A stretch of DNA of 64,000 nt, taken from the NCBI RefSeq assembly GCF_014467015.1, contig NZ_CP058559.1:1860001-1924000 (forward strand). The letters run 5' to 3'. Below the pieces are notes generated by a model. It had not been told where the DNA came from and did no database searches. It was given only the letters and a program-made list of their open reading frames with translations. How positions within the stretch are numbered: the stretch's first letter is position 1; every line of letters begins with the position of its first letter. Below are positions 8,261 to 14,847 of the stretch, one piece after another. The translations under genes were made by a program, and so were the position numbers. Origin of the DNA: Alkalicella caledoniensis. Lineage in GTDB: Bacteria > Bacillota > Proteinivoracia > Proteinivoracales > Proteinivoracaceae.

Positions 8261-8484
8261 TCAGTCTTTATGCTTTTTTAAACAAGGACCAGGGCAAACC
8301 AAAAACTCTTCTGGAATTACTGCACCACAGGCTACACAAGTGTTCTCATTCTTTGCTCATTCTTTGCTCTTTCTATTCTATACTTACAGAGATTACATTT
8401 CCTCCTAAGGTCCTTTTCTATTACAAACAGTGTTGCTATACCACCAAGAATAAGCGATATTAGCATTGCTAAATTTTCTTTCAT
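8261..8484 (-). pseudogene. membrane-anchored zinc-ribbon protein broken by 11-bp duplication
   Basis: From ATG 8484 (GGAGGTAATAAC ahead) the frame reads a transmembrane helix (MLISLILGGIATLFVI) and a CNLCKY half-ribbon, then stops at 8332 after 50 residues. The stretch 8345-8369 contains a tandem 11-bp duplication (unit GCAAAGAATGA on the minus strand). Removing one copy restores an open frame of 70 residues that continues NENTCVACGAVIPEEFLVCP and ends KKHKD at 8261, giving a second CxxC pair and so a complete four-Cys ribbon. The duplication is therefore very likely a recent inactivating frameshift. Confidence 0.7.
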
Positions 8485-8507
8485 GTTATTACCTCCATAA
8501 GAAAATA

Positions 8508-8732
8508 TTATTTTGCCGGCTCAAAATGTTCCTTAAATGTATCTTCGCTAATTTCTACCCATCCACTCCCGCTTTCTAACCTTATCTCTCCACCAACAAT
8601 GTATCGTACTTTATCCTCTATGACTTCCCACTCAGTTCCTTGCTCAACTACATATGTTTCTCCATTATCTAAATGCAAACCATCATCATCGCACATCGGC
8701 ACACTTAGTTCCTTTATACATTTAACTTCCAT
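8508..8732 (-). CDS. small acidic phage protein, unknown function
   Basis: The 74-residue product (MEVKCIKELSVPMCDDDGLH) is predicted mostly beta, acidic, with a GSGWVEISEDTFKEHFEP end typical of small SH3-like/YopX-like phage proteins of unknown role. GGGAGG precedes the ATG. It lies in a run of tiny minus-strand genes expressed before the late regulator. No function is claimed. Confidence 0.6.
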   Translation of the reverse strand: MEVKCIKELSVPMCDDDGLHLDNGETYVVEQGTEWEVIEDKVRYIVGGEIRLESGSGWVEISEDTFKEHFEPAK

Positions 8733-8760
8733 TGCATTACCTCCCTATAAAAACATTATT

Positions 8761-8901
8761 TTACGGTACAAATATAGATTCAAAACACTGGCATTTATCA
8801 CAAATACTCTTGGTTTCCTCTGTTATTACAATATCACCTTGATGACAATATCCCGTATCATTTTGACCTAATTCAAAGCAAATACATTGCTTGGCTTTCA
8901 A
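8761..8901 (-). CDS. 46-residue cysteine-rich protein (TTG start)
   Basis: The frame starts at TTG 8901 with AGGAGGGATTAAGA immediately upstream. It encodes 46 residues with six cysteines: C6 and C8, C19, and a CDKCQC cluster at 34-39. The pattern suggests a small zinc-binding protein. It is too short for usual gene callers, but the Shine-Dalgarno and its fit between flanking genes support it. Confidence 0.55.
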   Translation of the reverse strand: MKAKQCICFELGQNDTGYCHQGDIVITEETKSICDKCQCFESIFVP

Positions 8902-8933
8902 TCTTAATCCCTCCTATCCTATAAACAATAATT

Positions 8934-9290
8934 TTAAGGATACAATTTCCCGCCCATCAAAACTCTAACTATGTCCTCACTCAATCCTTGGTCAAAATAA
9001 TAATCCTGAAGCTTCAGTTTCAGTTTTAAATCTAGTTCTCTTCCATTCTTTCCATGGACCCCATTGGTACCTCTATGGCACCCATGACATAGCATTATTC
9101 CATTTTCTATAGTATCTCTGCCTCCTTGAGATTGAAATACTATGTGGTGGAACTCTAAAGCCTCCCCAAACCAATGGTCACATTCTTGGCAGTAGCCATC
9201 AGCATTCTCTCTAACAATTTGCTTTACCTTCTCTATTTGCTTTTTAGTGAGTTTAGGAGGCTTGTCCACAAATAATGGTTTTACATACAT
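8934..9290 (-). CDS. HNH endonuclease, small phage type
   Basis: The 118-residue protein has a compact HNH domain: zinc pair C34-x2-C37, catalytic LEFHHIVFQSQGG, an N in TIENGIMLC and second pair C68-x2-C71 with the final H. Such free-standing HNH proteins act as homing or nicking endonucleases, or as packaging factors. It is three bases after the stop of a TM-zinc protein, within the early operon. A second, unrelated HNH protein is at 4989-5675. Confidence 0.85.
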   Translation of the reverse strand: MYVKPLFVDKPPKLTKKQIEKVKQIVRENADGYCQECDHWFGEALEFHHIVFQSQGGRDTIENGIMLCHGCHRGTNGVHGKNGRELDLKLKLKLQDYYFDQGLSEDIVRVLMGGKLYP

Positions 9291-9292
9291 CC

Positions 9293-9502
9293 TTAGGCTT
9301 CTTTAACCAAGCACTTACTACATAGATTATGATCTACCCAGTAGCAACCACCTTCGCATGGTTCGTAATAGGTACAACCGCAAACCCTGCACCTTTGAAC
9401 CAAATCGCATTTATTACACTTATTAATACTTAAAGCTGCCATTATAAACATCCCGAAGGCCAAACCTACCACACAACCTATTGTTATTCCAATCCATACC
9501 AT
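9293..9502 (-). CDS. small membrane protein with C-terminal zinc cluster
   Basis: The 69-residue product has one N-terminal membrane helix (GITIGCVVGLAFGMFIMAAL) and then a Cys-rich tail: CNKC, CRVCGC, C, C and CSKC, enough for two zinc sites. It resembles the broken zinc-ribbon protein at 8261-8484 in architecture (TM plus ribbon). The TM-anchored zinc design is common in small phage proteins of unknown role. Confidence 0.6.
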   Translation of the reverse strand: MVWIGITIGCVVGLAFGMFIMAALSINKCNKCDLVQRCRVCGCTYYEPCEGGCYWVDHNLCSKCLVKEA

Positions 9503-9504
9503 GG

Positions 9505-10173
9505 CTACCCCTCCAAACTATTTTTCATTTTATTTAGCAACCCATTTACTGCAGTTGCATATTTATTTTTGGTTTCAGCATCATCTATCTCACCTAGAGT
9601 TACCAGTAGCTCTTTGAATCCTTCAGCCAACGAATTGAATTGAACTCTAAATTTGATTACTGATTCATCTTTTTTGGTTTCCGTTGATGCCTTGGAGAGT
9701 TTTTCCCTTAGCTCCTGCAATTCTTTTTCAATCTCCTCGGGAACTTTTTCAACTACTGCTGTTTCCAATACTGCCGGTCCACTCAATTCTTTTGTTAGGT
9801 CATCAATCTTTGTTTGTGCAGCTTCTTTTTGTTCTTCTAGATCTTTAATCTTATTTTCTAGACTTTCCACTATGGCTTCATCGATCGGTAAGCTTTTTTC
9901 TAATTCCAGTTGTTTTTGTAGTTCTTCTATTGTTAGGTCTTTATTGTTAACAACTTCTTCAAATGTTTCTTTTTCTTTTATGGCTTGTTCCTTGGCTTCT
10001 ATTGCTTCATCTCTTTCTTTTAGTAATTTTTGGAGTTCTCTTGTAGATATATTCTCCACATCATTTTCTTCTACAAATCGGACCTTTATAAAGTCACCAA
10101 CCAGTTTTATATATGGATTATTTTTATTGTTTTCTATTTCATCTGTTATCTTTTTTATAGTTTGTTCTAACAT
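9505..10173 (-). CDS. coiled-coil phage protein; N-terminus faintly AcrIIA9-like
   Basis: The 222-residue product has a short N-terminal region (TIKKITDEIENNKNNPYIKL followed by VGDFI), then about 110 residues of Glu/Lys-rich coiled coil with a SLPIDEAIVESLENKIKDLE segment, and a C-terminal helical region. The NxYIxxVGxFx pattern recalls the start of AcrIIA9/PcfK-like proteins, an anti-Cas9 family annotated in Firmicutes phages, but the core after it is not obviously shared. Structural or scaffold roles are equally possible. The resemblance is from memory and unscored. Confidence 0.45.
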   Translation of the reverse strand: MLEQTIKKITDEIENNKNNPYIKLVGDFIKVRFVEENDVENISTRELQKLLKERDEAIEAKEQAIKEKETFEEVVNNKDLTIEELQKQLELEKSLPIDEAIVESLENKIKDLEEQKEAAQTKIDDLTKELSGPAVLETAVVEKVPEEIEKELQELREKLSKASTETKKDESVIKFRVQFNSLAEGFKELLVTLGEIDDAETKNKYATAVNGLLNKMKNSLEG

Positions 10174-10196
10174 GGTACCGCCTCCTTTGTTTTTGT

Positions 10197-10496
10197 TTAA
10201 TCTAATTTCCTTAATTCGTAGTAACCATCAAACAGAAAACTATGTTTATTTACTATTGAGGTTAGATTGTCTCTGCCTGCTTTATCTATGTCTGCTCCAT
10301 CTTTTTTTAACAGTTCTAGTATATATACAACTGTTTGGATTACATTTACGGCCTCTGCTGCAGCATTATCTCTGTTAAGTAAGTTTCCTGTTACTCTGTA
10401 ATCTGTTAGAGCATCATTAAATTCTTTTACTTCCTCTATAACCTTCTTAAAAGCTTCACCATAGCTTTCTTTTTTCTTTAAAACAGGTAGTAACAT
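10197..10496 (-). CDS. MazG-like small alpha-helical phage protein
   Basis: A 99-residue all-helical protein. The EEVKEFNDAL segment followed by AAAEAVNVIQTVVYILELL echoes the MazG-like nucleotide pyrophosphohydrolase pattern (EExxE then ExxD/N). The final acidic residue is Asn here, so activity is uncertain. Its ATG directly follows the stop of the upstream HTH protein with no spacer. A role in nucleotide-pool housekeeping is inferred. Confidence 0.5.
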   Translation of the reverse strand: MLLPVLKKKESYGEAFKKVIEEVKEFNDALTDYRVTGNLLNRDNAAAEAVNVIQTVVYILELLKKDGADIDKAGRDNLTSIVNKHSFLFDGYYELRKLD

Positions 10497-10658
10497 CTAA
10501 ATTTCCCCTTTCAGTTTTAATTTAACTATTTGCTCTCTGATAGCATCTTCACTAACTTTATATATCTTAGCTATAGCTTTTATTGTATGACCTTTTATAT
10601 ACAGGTTTTTCAATGCATCAATTTTCACTTCATTCCACTCTATTTGATTTTTAGACAT
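10497..10658 (-). CDS. 53-residue HTH protein
   Basis: ATG 10658 is preceded by GGGAGGCATAACA. The 53 residues are one compact helix-turn-helix (IKGHTIKAIAKIYKVSEDAI) with a basic tail, probably a DNA-binding protein. Its TAG stop abuts the ATG of the MazG-like gene, so the two are co-translated. It is below usual ORF cut-offs. Confidence 0.6.
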   Translation of the reverse strand: MSKNQIEWNEVKIDALKNLYIKGHTIKAIAKIYKVSEDAIREQIVKLKLKGEI

Positions 10659-10690
10659 TGTTATGCCTCCCTTTCGTTATAGCTTGGCTT

Positions 10691-11080
10691 TTAGAAGGGT
10701 ACATCCTCATCTACTTCTTGGCCAAAGCCTGAGTAATATTCTTGAGTATCATTGTTCTTTTTTGAATCTAAGAATGTAACATTATCCGCAATTACTTCCG
10801 TGACAAATCTCTTTTCCCCCTCCGGAGTTTCATACCTCCTAGTTTGTAATCGTCCGTCTATTCCACATAGAGAACCCTTTCTTAAGTAATTTGCAGCATT
10901 CTCTGCTTTTGCTCTCCAAACAACAATAGGTACGAAGTCAGCCTCATTCTCCCCTTGCTGGTTTGTGAAGTTACGATTTACAGCTAATGTAAAGTTTGTT
11001 ATCGCTGTAGCTGTATTTGGTGTATATCTAAGCTCTGGATCCTTTGTTAATCGACCTACTAATACAACTCTGTTTATCAT
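10691..11080 (-). CDS. ssb: phage single-stranded DNA-binding protein
   Basis: This 129-residue protein has a full OB fold beginning [20 protein letters not shown], with the FTLAVNR and [16 protein letters not shown] signatures, and the conserved acidic tip DEDVPF that binds partner replication proteins. It is shorter than chromosomal SSBs. It coats ssDNA during phage replication. Neighbouring the HUH initiator, it forms the recognisable replication set in this prophage. It starts 3 bases after the 3D-domain gene ends. Confidence 0.95.
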   Translation of the reverse strand: MINRVVLVGRLTKDPELRYTPNTATAITNFTLAVNRNFTNQQGENEADFVPIVVWRAKAENAANYLRKGSLCGIDGRLQTRRYETPEGEKRFVTEVIADNVTFLDSKKNNDTQEYYSGFGQEVDEDVPF

Positions 11081-11083
11081 TTT

Positions 11084-11578
11084 TTAATCATTCCTTTCAA
11101 CTAATACTTTTAGATTTTGTCTTCCCCACTTAATTGCTTCCTGGTGAGAGTCCATATAAATATCAATTAGATTGATTCTCGCTCTTATAGCTGCTCCTGT
11201 ATCTTCGGCTGTAGATAATCCATAGCCTGGGATGATGAGTCTAGTTCCGTATGGTATTATTTTAGGGTTTACTGCCACGGTCCCAACTTTAGGGCTTGTC
11301 CCACTGGCAGTTATTTCAGGGTTTCCATCTGTACATATTCCACTTATATTGTCTCTTGGTGAGTATGCTGTAACTTCTAAGTCTATGATTTCCCACTTCT
11401 GCAGCTCATTCTTGATATACTCTAATTCCTCGATGAGCTTGTCCATGTCAATATTCTGCTGCTTAATGACCCGTAACTGTTCATCTATGATTGATTCTCT
11501 GTGAGTTATTTGACTTTCTATATTTTTGATTGTGGCTATAGTAGCAATTGCTATCATTACGATTAACAGTTTTTTCAT
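11084..11578 (-). CDS. 3D-domain (YuiC/MltA-like) cell-wall protein
   Basis: The start is taken as ATG 11578, which overlaps the upstream stop as ATGA, giving 164 residues. An N-terminal membrane/signal segment (LLIVMIAIATIATI) is followed by a coiled coil and then a 3D domain: VTAYSP, AEDTGAAI and a final IDIYMDSH with the family's Asp residues. The family acts on peptidoglycan as lytic transglycosylases (known for MltA, YuiC). An anchored version in an early phage operon could remodel the host wall; the role here is unknown. Confidence 0.8.
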   Translation of the reverse strand: MKKLLIVMIAIATIATIKNIESQITHRESIIDEQLRVIKQQNIDMDKLIEELEYIKNELQKWEIIDLEVTAYSPRDNISGICTDGNPEITASGTSPKVGTVAVNPKIIPYGTRLIIPGYGLSTAEDTGAAIRARINLIDIYMDSHQEAIKWGRQNLKVLVERND

Positions 11579-11760
11579 GACATCCACGCTGGAACTGTTA
11601 TTTCAATTTCTTCGTTGGACTGTTCACAATTATATTTCACTTGTAAGGCTTCTATCTCTAGCTGAACTTCTTCGCTTAGTTCTTTGGGAACAGTAGCTTT
11701 TCCATTTTTATATAACTGGTTCATATGTTTTTGAACTTCTATCATTCCTTTAGCATCCAT
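11575..11760 (-). CDS. 61-residue phage protein
   Basis: The start is ATG 11760 (MDAKGMIEVQKHM), behind AAAGGTGG. It encodes a small protein ending with a hydrophobic VPAWMS, rich in E/Q/K, of unknown function. Its stop overlaps the next ATG by a shared ATGA, which implies coupled translation with the 3D-domain protein. Confidence 0.6.
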   Translation of the reverse strand: MDAKGMIEVQKHMNQLYKNGKATVPKELSEEVQLEIEALQVKYNCEQSNEEIEITVPAWMS

Positions 11761-11786
11761 ATTGATTTCCACCTTTCTATATTTTT

Positions 11787-12602
11787 TCAATCTCTCTTGC
11801 GTAACTTTAAGTAGAATGACCAACCTGTGTATTCGTTGTATTCCATCCTCACGGCATAATCATTTTTTGATATGGTCCATCCTGGGTATCTTCTTTCCCA
11901 GTAGGATATATCCGGAGGCTCTTTTGCTATTTTGGATATTTCTCTCCGGCTATATTTGTGATCATTATTTCTGTACCATGGTTTTTCTAAGTTTTGACTT
12001 GAGCTCCAGCGTTTTTTACCGTTTGGGTTTTTTGTTAGGTATGTACAAAGAGCCGCTACTCCATTTTCATCTGGTTGTAATCTGTCTGCATTTACATACC
12101 CAATCATTTCCCCTTTTTTCTCTCCTTTCTTTTTTCTTTTACACCATAGGTCCTCGACTATATCTCTGTCTAAACCACCATTTATAAATATATGGTGATG
12201 GATTCTTATTGGTTTTTCCTCTCCTTTTTTTGTGTTGTACTCTGTAACCAGTATGTACTTTAAGGGTGAGAGCCCTTGTTTCTTTCTTCTGTAGCTTAGT
12301 CTTCTGAGGTAGTTAGTAACTTCTTTTTCAGCTTCTTCTATTGTTTTCGGTAAGTATTTATCCTTGTATGTAGCTGTTACGTGTAAGTCTCTTTCATCAA
12401 AATTTGTGTTGGCTAACTGAGTCAGATATCTTCTTGCATTTTTATCATTTAGATTTTTTTGCTTGGGTTCTGTGATATTTTTCTTCTTAGATCTCTTACC
12501 ACTTTTAGAATTTATTGTTTGATTTTTTGTGTATGAATATATATCAACTTCCAGATATTTGTCCCCACAGTAAATCTTCTTCTCCCTGATAAAATTTCTC
12601 AC
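11787..12602 (-). CDS. HUH-family rolling-circle replication initiator (Rep)
   Basis: The GTG at 12602 is preferred because GGAGGTAATAGC lies just ahead, giving 271 residues. The HUH metal site is visible in PIRIHHHIFINGG (about residues 135-137), with an upstream YILVTEYN strand. A candidate catalytic Tyr is at about 188 in ALCTYLTKN. Proteins of this class nick one strand at the origin and start rolling-circle synthesis. A basic Lys-rich N-terminus would help DNA binding. Upstream are an attenuator-like hairpin and an antisense RNA candidate (12657-12800). Confidence 0.82.
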   Translation of the reverse strand: MRNFIREKKIYCGDKYLEVDIYSYTKNQTINSKSGKRSKKKNITEPKQKNLNDKNARRYLTQLANTNFDERDLHVTATYKDKYLPKTIEEAEKEVTNYLRRLSYRRKKQGLSPLKYILVTEYNTKKGEEKPIRIHHHIFINGGLDRDIVEDLWCKRKKKGEKKGEMIGYVNADRLQPDENGVAALCTYLTKNPNGKKRWSSSQNLEKPWYRNNDHKYSRREISKIAKEPPDISYWERRYPGWTISKNDYAVRMEYNEYTGWSFYLKLRKRD

Positions 12603-12657
12603 GCTATTACCTCCATTAGCTTGTTTCGTAGAAAAGATAATACCCATTACGAGCTTG

Positions 12658-12682
12658 AAAAGCCCGATTATATAAGGCTTTT
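12658..12682 (-). terminator. attenuator-like hairpin in the rep leader
   Basis: The inverted repeat AAAAGCC / GGCTTTT with an 11-base loop lies 56 bases upstream of the rep GTG. Each arm provides four T, so it could terminate weakly on either strand. On the minus strand it sits between the antisense RNA target and rep, the position of a transcriptional attenuator. The trailing U-run is short, so strength is uncertain. Confidence 0.5.
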
Positions 12683-12743
12683 CTTGACTTACACCTTGCT
12701 CCTTTGGTATAATGGAGGTAGATGGTTTTGGTATAAGTCAAGT
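12683..12743. repeat. 13-bp inverted repeat around the antisense promoter
   Basis: The arms CTTGACTTACACC (12683-12695) and GGTATAAGTCAAG (12731-12743) pair along their whole length with one G-U. The left arm contains the -35 of the plus-strand promoter and the right arm is inside the predicted RNA. On the rep transcript this would form a long hairpin directly ahead of the attenuator, so it may be the switch element or an operator. Confidence 0.55.
12684..12713 (+). promoter_or_regulatory. strong plus-strand promoter opposite the rep leader
   Basis: TTGACT (12684-12689), an 18-base spacer and a perfect TATAAT (12708-12713). Start expected near 12720. It faces away from rep and drives no substantial ORF, only a four-codon frame (MVLV) behind GGAGG. 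Confidence 0.7.
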
Positions 12744-12800
12744 TCTAAGGAAGAACGTTTTGCAGTTATTTGGGAAGGTAATTGCAAAGCGTTTTTTCTA
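12720..12800 (+). ncRNA. candidate antisense (countertranscribed) RNA to the rep leader
   Basis: The RNA from about 12720 would fold a small hairpin GTTCT-AAGGA-AGAAC (12742-12756 region) and end in an intrinsic terminator. The terminator's 15-bp stem runs 12754-12793 (one G-U), its loop is TTTGGGAAGG and a T-rich run follows to 12797 and beyond. Length is about 80 nt. It is fully complementary to the leader of the leftward transcript that carries rep. This is the layout of ctRNAs of pT181/pIP501-type plasmids. No coding potential is visible beyond a four-codon frame. Confidence 0.6.
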
Positions 12801-12962
12801 TTTTTTTTGTATTGTTAAGTCTCTGTATTTACAATATGTTCCTTGGTGGTAGCTGCACTCATGATAGCAATGCTTAAGGCACACAGCTTGTCCATGTTTA
12901 GGGCAACGGGCCCAGTGTCTTTCCTTTTCAACTGTTGTATGGCATATAGGGCATGTTTGCAT
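12798..12962 (-). CDS. 54-residue zinc-finger-like phage protein
   Basis: ATG 12962 overlaps the upstream TAA (TAATG). The 54 residues (MQTCPICHTTVEKERHWARC) contain eight cysteines and seven histidines: C4-x2-C7, C20, C28, C32, C36 and C44 with interspersed His, enough for two zinc sites. It is the last gene before the rep leader. Its stop falls in the T-run of the antisense RNA terminator. Confidence 0.6.
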   Translation of the reverse strand: MQTCPICHTTVEKERHWARCPKHGQAVCLKHCYHECSYHQGTYCKYRDLTIQKK

Positions 12963-13249
12963 TATTCTTCAATTCCTACGTAAAATAAGTTTAAAATTTC
13001 TAAGTACCAATCTTCATTGTCAAATTTTAAGGATAAGTGATTTGCTATAGGCATTTCTGACACAGGATTCCATACAAAGAATATTCCGTTTGTAAGGTTT
13101 ACTTTGACCTGGAGCATTCTTTCTTTTATATCTCTTAGCCAGATCCAGTCGCTGCTTTTATCGAACTCCGATGTCTCTATTTCCCATCCTTCTTCACCGG
13201 CCCTTTGTATTAAATCAGCGAGTGATCTCATTCCTTTGAATTTCCTCAT
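12962..13249 (-). CDS. 95-residue phage protein, unknown
   Basis: The product (MRKFKGMRSLADLIQRAGEE) is acidic and mixed alpha/beta with several Trp (DWIWLRD, NEDWYLE). GGAGGGG precedes the ATG by a good distance. It is translationally coupled to the downstream zinc protein through a TAATG overlap. No family is recognised. Confidence 0.6.
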   Translation of the reverse strand: MRKFKGMRSLADLIQRAGEEGWEIETSEFDKSSDWIWLRDIKERMLQVKVNLTNGIFFVWNPVSEMPIANHLSLKFDNEDWYLEILNLFYVGIEE

Positions 13250-13281
13250 TATTGCCCCTCCTTGTGTTATAATATAAGGAA

Positions 13282-13333
13282 GGGAGTGGCAGCTCCCTAC
13301 CCAACTTTCTTGTAGGGCCCTCTTAAGGGCTCT
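13282..13333. other. two hairpins in an 82-base gap
   Basis: GGGAG...CTCCC (13282-13297) and AGGGCCC...GGGCTCT (13314-13333, one G-T pair). The second is followed on the plus strand by a T-rich run (ATTTATTTTT), as for a plus-strand terminator, but no plus-strand gene ends here. They may block antisense transcription or process the leftward mRNA. Confidence 0.35.
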
Positions 13334-13751
13334 ATTTATTTTTCCTTACTTTATTTTGGACCTCATTACAGATCCTGTTGTAGTCCTTTATTTGTATAGC
13401 CTCTGACTTTGTATAGCCATATTTAGATATAATTTCTTTTATTAATTCTTTGTAACCATTAGACAGGGCATATAGCCTCTTGGATTGTCCTTCAGTTATT
13501 TTGTTTATTATGGGCTCAGTTGGGGCTGGCTTAGTTCCTTTAGTTTCAGGAGCATTTACTTCTACAAATTTGTATGTAGAAACCTTATAGTCTCTTTTTA
13601 CTGCAACTTTAACAACAAATTCTTTTCCACAACCACCGTCACTTTTGAAACATTCAACTACTTGAGATCCTATAAGTAGGGATCTAGTATCTTCTACCTC
13701 ACAGTGCGGACATTTTACTCTTGTATAAGCTGTTTCCCCTTGGATAAGCAT
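13332..13751 (-). CDS. zinc-ribbon phage protein with Erf/RecT-type C-terminal module
   Basis: The 139 residues start with a zinc ribbon (CPHC at 14-17 and C34/C41 in VECFKSDGGCGKE). After a Pro/Thr linker, a C-terminal helical module ITEGQSKRLYALSNGYKELI continues KYGYTKSEAIQIKDYNRIC. That module is seen at the end of various phage ssDNA-binding/recombination proteins. The protein probably binds DNA. GGAGGTATTAC precedes the ATG. Confidence 0.55.
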   Translation of the reverse strand: MLIQGETAYTRVKCPHCEVEDTRSLLIGSQVVECFKSDGGCGKEFVVKVAVKRDYKVSTYKFVEVNAPETKGTKPAPTEPIINKITEGQSKRLYALSNGYKELIKEIISKYGYTKSEAIQIKDYNRICNEVQNKVRKNK

Positions 13752-13767
13752 GTAATACCTCCTTTTG

Positions 13768-13926
13768 CTAATATGGTTTGTTATAGGCCCTAGAGTGGCC
13801 TGTAAACCTATGAATTGTTTGTATAAATCCTGGTGTGTCTTTTACTATTAACCAGTTCTGATAGTTGAGTCCTAGCTTCTTTAATAGCTGCTTCTGATTT
13901 CGAGTGGGTCTCTTTCCATTCTTCAA
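13768..13926 (-). CDS. DUF6906-like small phage protein
   Basis: The TTG at 13926 (MKNGKRPTRNQK) is preferred because GGGAGGGGAGTAAA precedes it; this gives 52 residues. The pattern KNGKRPT-x-KQ-x-LL, then NxxNWLIVKDTP, matches the small DUF6906-type family widespread in Firmicutes phages. Function unknown; very basic. Confidence 0.65.
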   Translation of the reverse strand: MKNGKRPTRNQKQLLKKLGLNYQNWLIVKDTPGFIQTIHRFTGHSRAYNKPY

Positions 13927-13927
13927 T

Positions 13928-14137
13928 TTACTCCCCTCCCTGTGAGTCATCTCCTAAAACTAATTTAATACCTAATGCCTTAAGTACCCTATCTGCTATC
14001 TCTATGTTAGGAATTCGTTGCCCAGTTTCCCAGTAGCTTATGGCTCTACTGGTACAGTTAGCTTTTTTAGCTAAAGAATACATGCTAATCCTTTGTTTTT
14101 CTCTTTCTTCCTTAATTTTTTTAGAAAAATCTAACAT
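13928..14137 (-). CDS. XRE-family repressor, second HTH switch
   Basis: ATG 14137 (MLDFSKKIKEERE) behind GGAGAGGTG gives 69 residues: one classic HTH (MYSLAKKANCTSRAISYWET) with no effector domain. It is divergent from the plus-strand gene at 14231, with palindromes in between that are likely its operators. It lies far from the main Cro/CI region, so it may control the local divergent gene. Confidence 0.75.
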   Translation of the reverse strand: MLDFSKKIKEEREKQRISMYSLAKKANCTSRAISYWETGQRIPNIEIADRVLKALGIKLVLGDDSQGGE

Positions 14138-14166
14138 TTCTATTGACACCTCTCCTTTTCAGTTAT

Positions 14167-14210
14167 ACTATATATAGTGTTAGAACAAGTGTTCAATATC
14201 AATATATAGT
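14167..14210. promoter_or_regulatory. divergent overlapping promoters and operators
   Basis: Palindromes ACTATATATAGT (14167-14178) and GAACAAGTGTTC (14183-14194) are followed by AATATATAGT (14201-14210). Minus-strand promoter: TTGAAC (14196-14191), 18 bases, TATAGT (14172-14167). Plus-strand promoter: TTAGAA (14180-14185), 17 bases, TATATA (about 14203-14208). The operators overlap both promoters, fitting autoregulation by the XRE protein. Confidence 0.5.
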
Positions 14211-14230
14211 AGAAGGGTGGTGAAACAATT

Positions 14231-14443
14231 ATGAAATTCTATTACTTTAACAACAATACTGATAATAAAGGTAAGCATGAAGTGCACACTGAAGACTGTT
14301 CTTTTCTACCTGCGACCATAAACAGGTCCTATATTGGCTTTCATTCAAACTGCAAGGACGCTATAACTAATGCAAAGCGTGCAAATCCTGCAAAGTCTTT
14401 TGATGGATGTTACTGGTGCTCTACTCAGTGTCACACTGGCTAA
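14231..14443 (+). CDS. 70-residue Cys/His-rich plus-strand protein
   Basis: The product (MKFYYFNNNTDNKGKHEVHT) contains CSF, C, and CYWCSTQC cysteines with surrounding His, so it may bind zinc. GAAGGGTGGTG precedes the ATG. It is transcribed opposite to the early operon from its own divergent promoter with an adjacent repressor, which marks it as a moron-type cargo gene. Unknown function. Confidence 0.65.
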   Translation: MKFYYFNNNTDNKGKHEVHTEDCSFLPATINRSYIGFHSNCKDAITNAKRANPAKSFDGCYWCSTQCHTG

Positions 14444-14444
14444 C

Positions 14445-14606
14445 TTACTCTTTGTTATTTCTAATAAACCCATCTGTATAAAAAACCTTTGCAACTTTTT
14501 TGACGCAATCATCAACATCTTTCATTGTCATACTGTTAGTAATAACGAAATCCATTATTAGATTTACTAGTTCAGCGTTCCTTTGATCAATATTTTAATC
14601 TTTCAT
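14445..14606 (-). pseudogene. small phage gene with stop at codon 4
   Basis: ATG 14606 follows AAGGGGGT at good spacing but the frame reads M-K-D-stop (TAA). After the stop the same frame continues for 49 more codons (NIDQRNAELVNLIMDFVITN and onward, ending IRNNKE) to TAA at 14447-14445. A single substitution, for example GAA to TAA, would explain it. Re-initiation at the internal ATG (MDFVITNS) is possible but has no good Shine-Dalgarno. Confidence 0.55.
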
Positions 14607-14623
14607 TCCAGAACCCCCTTAAA

Positions 14624-14782
14624 TTACATAATCTCTACTTCGTATTCTACGGAAGCTAATTCTTCGGCCAAAGTTTTAGCTTCTTTTAATAACCCTACAT
14701 ATTTCTTAGCTTTACTTAACAATTCATCTATGTTCTTTACATAAATATTTAATAATACTTTTACATGTTCAACGTCTCTCAC
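14624..14782 (-). CDS. 52-residue helical phage protein (uncertain start)
   Basis: The frame from GTG 14782 reads VRDVEHVKVLLNIYVKNIDE and continues with KAKKYVGLLKEAKTLAEELA to EVEIM. Small helical proteins with LLKEA-x-LAEELA are common in clostridial phages. The Shine-Dalgarno AGGGAGG abuts the GTG, so the start may be misplaced or mutated. No function is known. Confidence 0.45.
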   Translation of the reverse strand: MRDVEHVKVLLNIYVKNIDELLSKAKKYVGLLKEAKTLAEELASVEYEVEIM

Positions 14783-14812
14783 CTCCCTGATAGCTTGTCC
14801 TACCTGCTTCTT

Positions 14813-14847
14813 AAAAGATAACCCCTATTTAGTTGGGGCATCTTTTT
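14813..14847. terminator. bidirectional intrinsic terminator
   Basis: AAAAGAT-AA-CCCC, a nine-base loop, then GGGG-C-ATCTTTTT. It ends the 28-codon gene at 14825 (stop lies inside the left arm) and separates it from the next small gene downstream on the minus strand. Confidence 0.6.
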
